The position numbers and the translations under genes were made by a program. Source: Firmicutes bacterium UBA5473 (lineage in GTDB: Bacteria; Bacillota; DTU084). From it: 9,968 nucleotides of DNA. Positions 6,723-9,968 of the stretch are shown here, one piece after another. Below the pieces are notes generated by a model. The model worked only from the letters and a program-made list of their open reading frames with translations. It was not told the origin of the DNA and did not search any database. The stretch lies in the NCBI GenBank assembly GCA_002427165.1, contig DIQB01000004.1, positions 8,753 through 18,720 on the forward strand. The letters are read 5' to 3'. The first letter of the stretch is position 1, and each line of letters starts with the position of its first letter.

Positions 6723-7556
6723 ATAGGTGGAAAAGTGGCGCCAGTGGTAAAATGGGCAGGTGGCAAAGGGCAGCTGCTTTTCAAGCTTGAAAAGTATTTG
6801 CCCCAGCACTACTGTACCTATTTCGAGCCTTTTTTAGGAGGGGGAGCAGTGCTTTTTCACCTGCAGCCCCAGCGGGGTGTGGTAAATGACCTAAACCATG
6901 AATTAATTAACCTCTACCAGGTGATCCGCGATTCTGTGGATGAGCTAATTGAGGATCTTAAAAAGCACAAAAACCAGGCTGACTATTTTTATCAGCTCAG
7001 AGAACTGGATCGCGATCCTAGAGCCTTCAGTGCCCTAACCCCTACAAAGCGTGCCTCACGAACCCTTTACTTAAATAAGACTTGCTACAATGGCCTCTAT
7101 CGCGTCAACTCCAAGGGTTTTTTCAACACCCCCTTTGGCAAATATCAAAACCCTAACATTGTCCCAGAGCCGCGGCTGCGAGCTATGAGCGAGTATTTTC
7201 AAAGGGCGGAGCTAACATTTCTCTCCTGTGATTTTCAACAGGCTCTAGCAACTGCAGGGGAGGGGGACTTTGTTTATTTGGACCCACCATACGATCCTGT
7301 GAGCACCACTAGCAACTTTACCAGCTACGGCAAAGATGGGTTTGGCCGCCCCCAGCAGCAGCGTTTGAAAGAGGTCTGCGATCTGTTAGCTCGCAGGGGT
7401 GCGAAATTTCTTCTCTCAAATTCGGCCACGGATTTTATTTTAGATCTGTATGCAGACTACCGGATTGAGACTGTAGAGGCCATGCGCAACATCAACTCCA
7501 AAGGGGAGGGGAGGGGGCCGGTGGCAGAGGTTTTGGTGCGAAACTATAGCAACTGA
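6720..7556 (+). CDS. dam: Dam-type DNA adenine N6-methyltransferase (orphan)
   Basis: This enzyme transfers a methyl group from S-adenosylmethionine to adenine in DNA, very likely at GATC. The 278-aa product has the same length and motif order as E. coli Dam. KWAGGKGQL is at 11-19, SAM-binding FEPFLGGGA at 35-43, ND at 56-57, the family-typical NKTCYNGLYR at 119-128 with NTPFGKY at 136-142, and catalytic DPPY at 188-191. No endonuclease gene lies on either side, so it looks like a solitary regulatory or repair-marking enzyme rather than half of a restriction system. A DpnM-like origin remains possible. The surrounding DNA is rich in GATC. Target specificity is inferred from the family. Confidence 0.93.
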   Translation: MIGGKVAPVVKWAGGKGQLLFKLEKYLPQHYCTYFEPFLGGGAVLFHLQPQRGVVNDLNHELINLYQVIRDSVDELIEDLKKHKNQADYFYQLRELDRDPRAFSALTPTKRASRTLYLNKTCYNGLYRVNSKGFFNTPFGKYQNPNIVPEPRLRAMSEYFQRAELTFLSCDFQQALATAGEGDFVYLDPPYDPVSTTSNFTSYGKDGFGRPQQQRLKEVCDLLARRGAKFLLSNSATDFILDLYADYRIETVEAMRNINSKGEGRGPVAEVLVRNYSN

Positions 7557-7575
7557 GCCAAGCCGTCTGGACAAA

Positions 7576-7601
7576 AATTGTCGCTCTCGGTCCAAACAAT
7601 T
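7576..7601. repeat. inverted repeat AATTGT-N14-ACAATT
   Basis: Arms at 7576-7581 and 7596-7601 are perfect 6-bp complements and overlap the proposed -35 element and spacer. A nested TGGAC (7568-7572) and GTCCA (7590-7594) pair, and a small GACAA-AAA-TTGTC palindrome (7570-7582), overlap the same stretch. The arrangement could be an operator, but no regulator is encoded nearby. Confidence 0.25.
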
Positions 7602-7606
7602 ATTCT
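7578..7606 (+). promoter_or_regulatory. possible promoter of the calcium ATPase gene
   Basis: TTGTCG (7578-7583) and TATTCT (7601-7606) are separated by 17 nt. Each matches the sigma-A consensus at four of six positions. This would give a leader of roughly 65 nt that contains the paired hairpin element. No terminator separates dam from this site, so read-through from dam is also possible. Confidence 0.35.
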
Positions 7607-7629
7607 GCTCTAGCTGATGGTCATAAAAG

Positions 7630-7673
7630 CATCCTCCTTGCGAATATGAATAGAAGGAGCATAAGGGAGGATG
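7630..7673 (+). promoter_or_regulatory. possible translational switch in the ATPase leader
   Basis: CATCCTCCTT (7630-7639) can pair with 7664-7673, giving ten pairs including one G-U. This would bury the ribosome binding site GGGAGG (7665-7670). Part of the same strand, CTCCTT (7634-7639), can instead pair with AAGGAG (7654-7659), which would leave the binding site free. The two folds exclude each other. The layout resembles a translational on/off leader but matches no riboswitch class I recognise. Confidence 0.35.
7665..7670 (+). promoter_or_regulatory. ribosome binding site of the calcium ATPase gene
   Basis: GGGAGG lies 10 nt before the ATG at 7681. An in-frame TGA at 7672-7674 rules out any earlier start in this frame. 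An out-of-frame ATG at 7671 directly abuts the site. Confidence 0.6.
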
Positions 7674-7680
7674 ATGTTCT

Positions 7681-9968
7681 ATGAAGGATTGGCACGCTTT
7701 AGAGCTGGGGGAAGTCGAGGTTGCTCTTGGCTCAGATCTGGAAAAAGGTCTGGGGGCTCGCGAGGCAAAAAAAAGGCTCCAAGAGGGCGAAAACATTTTA
7801 GCCCAACAGAGGGGGCCTGGGCCGATAACTATTTTTCTGAGCCAGTTCAGCGACTTCATGGTTTTGGTCCTGATGGGGGCCGCTGTCTTATCTGGCTGGC
7901 TAGGAGAGTGGAGCGATGCGATCACCATCCTCACTATTGTTTTTTTAAATGCTACTTTGGGTTTTATCCAAGAGTATAGAGCAGAAAAATCCCTAGAGGC
8001 ACTAAGGCGCCTCTCTGCCCCTGTAGCCAACGTGAAGCGGGGGGGTCAATCCCTTAAGATCCCAGCCTCAGAGGTTGTGCCCGGTGATCTTGTGGAACTG
8101 GCTCCAGGGGATAGGGTACCTGCAGACTTGAGGCTGATTCAGATCACAGAGCTTGAAGTAGACGAGTCCACCCTCACAGGCGAGTCCATGCCAGTTGTTA
8201 AACATCCAGGCACGATTGCAGTAGAGGAACCTTTAGCAGAACAGCGCAATATGGCTTGGATGGGCACCCTCATTACCCGAGGCCAAGCACAAGGGGTGGT
8301 TGTGTCCACAGGTATGGAAACCCAGATGGGGCAAATTGCTAGCCTCCTGAGCTCCAGCCACGGTGCCACTCCTCTGGAGAAGAGGCTGGCTCAACTTGGG
8401 AAATTCCTAGTTCTAGCCTGCGGTGGCCTCTGTGCGTTAGTGGTGCTTTTGGGGATTTTGCGGGGCGAGCCCCTAGAGCAAATGGTGATGATCGGGATCA
8501 GTCTTGCTGTGGCTGCTATCCCCGAAGGCCTACCGGCCATCGTCACCATAGCTTTAGCTTTAGGTGTACAGCGGATGAGCCAGCGCAGGGCAATTATCAG
8601 GCAACTGCCTGCTGTTGAGACCTTAGGCTGCGTCAGTGTGATCTGTGCTGATAAAACTGGCACCCTCACGGCCAATGCACTATCCGCTCGTATTTTAGAC
8701 TTGAATGGGAAGAAAATCACAATTACTGGCGAAGGATATAATCCCCTGGGAGATTTTTATCACGGTGAGAAGAAAATCAGCAGGGAGGATCCTGCTCTGA
8801 AGCTTGCCCTCAATATTGCAGTCTTGTGTAACAAGGCAAAGCTCTCAAAGCGAGAGAGAGGTTTTAGCTTGCAAAAGAAGTGGGAAGGATCTGGCGATCC
8901 AACAGAGATCGCCCTGCTTGCCTTGGGAGGCAAGGGCGGGATTTGGAGCTCGGATCTTCTCAAGGGAGGTGTCCAGATTACCCAAGAGCGGCCCTTCGAC
9001 TCTACTCGGAAGATGATGAGCGTCCTCTGCCGGATTGAGGGCGAGTTTGTAACCTATACTAAAGGTGCACCTGAGGTGATCCTCGCCCGTTGTAATAGAA
9101 TTTATCAGCATGGCAAACTTATGCCTTTGGATTCCAAAGCTGAAATGCGAATTAAAGCAAGTTCTGATCAAATGGCAGATGAGGCGATGCGAGTCTTGGC
9201 CCTGGCCTACAGACCCTGGTCTGGGAGGCCAGGTGCAGCTTGGGAGCAGGATCTAGTCTTTGTGGGCCTGGTGGGGATGGCAGATCATCCCAGGGAGGGG
9301 GTGCGCTCTTCCATCGCAGCAGCTAAACGCGCTGGCATTCAGACGGTAATGATCACAGGGGATCACGCACGCACAGCTGTGGCTGTGGCAAAGAATCTAG
9401 GGCTCGAGGTGGGCCCAGGACAGGTTTGGGAGGAATCGGAGCTGGCTCAAATGAGTCAGGAAGAGTTTCACAAAATAGTGCGTGGGACCCGAGTTTTTGC
9501 CAGGGTTACGCCCAAGCGGAAGCTGGCAATCGTGAAAGCCCTCCGGGAGTCAGGAAGTATCGTGGCCATGACTGGAGATGGTGTCAACGATGCACCAGCC
9601 CTGAGGGAAGCTGACGTGGGGGTTGCCATGGGCAGATCTGGCACTGATGTGGCCCGGGAAGCTGCTCATGTGGTCCTCACAGACGATAACTTCACCACTA
9701 TTGTCGCGGCCATCGAGGAGGGTCGGGGTATTTATGAAAACATTCGTAAATTCATCCGTTATCTTTTAGGTTGCAATGTAGGGGAGATTCTCTTGATGCT
9801 TGTGGCCTCTGTCCTGGGGCTACCTGCGCCACTGCTGCCGATTCAGCTACTGTGGGTGAACTTGATTACAGATGGGCTGCCTGCTATGGCACTAGGACTT
9901 GAGCCTCCAGAGCGGGAGCTGATGGAAGAGGCTCCCAGAAAACCAGATGAGGGCATCTTTGCCCGGGG
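7681..9968 (+). CDS. SERCA-like P-type (P2A) Ca2+-transporting ATPase, 3' end outside window
   Basis: This is a cytoplasmic-membrane cation pump that uses ATP to export Ca2+. The 762 residues present cover an N-terminal cation-ATPase domain and helices M1-M2 (about 50-98). The actuator-domain TGES is at 166-169, and M3-M4 (about 242-297) carry AAIPEGLP with E282. The phosphorylated D324 lies in DKTGTLT, followed by DPTE, KGAPE (461-465), TGDH (559-562), TGDGVNDAP (631-639) and M5-M6. Residues N699 and E702 (NVGE) and N727, T730 and D731 (NLITDGLP) align with the SERCA Ca2+ ligands in M5 and M6. Bacterial members have about 880-900 residues, so roughly M7-M10 are cut off. There are no frameshifts. 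A related cation such as Mn2+ cannot be excluded. Confidence 0.92.
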   Translation, partial: MKDWHALELGEVEVALGSDLEKGLGAREAKKRLQEGENILAQQRGPGPITIFLSQFSDFMVLVLMGAAVLSGWLGEWSDAITILTIVFLNATLGFIQEYRAEKSLEALRRLSAPVANVKRGGQSLKIPASEVVPGDLVELAPGDRVPADLRLIQITELEVDESTLTGESMPVVKHPGTIAVEEPLAEQRNMAWMGTLITRGQAQGVVVSTGMETQMGQIASLLSSSHGATPLEKRLAQLGKFLVLACGGLCALVVLLGILRGEPLEQMVMIGISLAVAAIPEGLPAIVTIALALGVQRMSQRRAIIRQLPAVETLGCVSVICADKTGTLTANALSARILDLNGKKITITGEGYNPLGDFYHGEKKISREDPALKLALNIAVLCNKAKLSKRERGFSLQKKWEGSGDPTEIALLALGGKGGIWSSDLLKGGVQITQERPFDSTRKMMSVLCRIEGEFVTYTKGAPEVILARCNRIYQHGKLMPLDSKAEMRIKASSDQMADEAMRVLALAYRPWSGRPGAAWEQDLVFVGLVGMADHPREGVRSSIAAAKRAGIQTVMITGDHARTAVAVAKNLGLEVGPGQVWEESELAQMSQEEFHKIVRGTRVFARVTPKRKLAIVKALRESGSIVAMTGDGVNDAPALREADVGVAMGRSGTDVAREAAHVVLTDDNFTTIVAAIEEGRGIYENIRKFIRYLLGCNVGEILLMLVASVLGLPAPLLPIQLLWVNLITDGLPAMALGLEPPERELMEEAPRKPDEGIFAR

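Noticed and set aside
6720..7556. dam as part of a restriction-modification system or prophage
   Set aside because: Neighbours are an acyl-CoA synthetase and a cation pump, with no endonuclease, integrase or phage gene in the window.
7671..7979. 102-codon + strand frame overlapping the ATPase start
   Set aside because: It lies in another frame inside the ATPase coding region, has no spacing from the ribosome binding site, and its Arg/Gly-rich product resembles no family. Only its first codons are discussed as part of the shared start motif.
7440..8030. 196-codon antisense frame spanning the end of dam and the start of the ATPase gene
   Set aside because: It crosses two well-supported genes on the opposite strand, and its composition is that expected from reversed codons. 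No domain is recognisable.
8391..8720. antisense frame opposite ATPase M3-M4 and the phosphorylation site
   Set aside because: It is a shadow of a conserved coding region and shows no independent signal.

Overview
This is an ordinary-looking bacterial chromosomal segment of about 10 kb with all genes on the + strand. The genes point to a Bacillota, probably clostridial, host. The evidence is the order pyrC-pyrK-pyrD-pyrF-pyrE with a class 1B (PyrD plus PyrK) dihydroorotate dehydrogenase, strong AGGAGG-type ribosome binding sites, some GTG and TTG starts, and sigma-A-like promoters. Base composition is near balanced. The species cannot be named from the sequence alone.

Region 1 (1-4854) is the distal part of a tightly packed pyrimidine operon. 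It holds the C-terminal half of pyrC, then pyrK, pyrD, pyrF and pyrE, which together convert carbamoyl-aspartate to UMP. purE (purine biosynthesis) and a membrane-anchored YkuE-like metallophosphoesterase follow. From pyrK on, adjacent genes overlap by 4-26 nt, so the seven genes are probably co-transcribed and translationally coupled. No terminator is visible after the phosphoesterase.

Region 2 (about 4910-6676) is a self-contained unit. An extended -10 promoter drives an acyl-CoA synthetase (AMP-forming ligase), which ends in a strong intrinsic terminator.

Region 3 (about 6700-9968) holds an orphan Dam-type adenine methyltransferase with no restriction enzyme in view. After a 124-bp gap comes a SERCA-like (P2A) Ca2+-transporting ATPase that runs off the right edge. 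The gap contains a possible promoter with inverted repeats and two mutually exclusive hairpins, one of which would hide the ATPase ribosome binding site. The dam and ATPase start regions share an unusual 14-nt sequence.

No RNA genes, mobile elements or CRISPR arrays were seen. There is no gene-free stretch longer than about 125 bp. I found no clearly novel multi-gene system. The points most worth a second look are the ATPase leader, about two-fold GATC enrichment next to an orphan Dam, and purE plus a variant phosphoesterase at the end of a pyrimidine operon.
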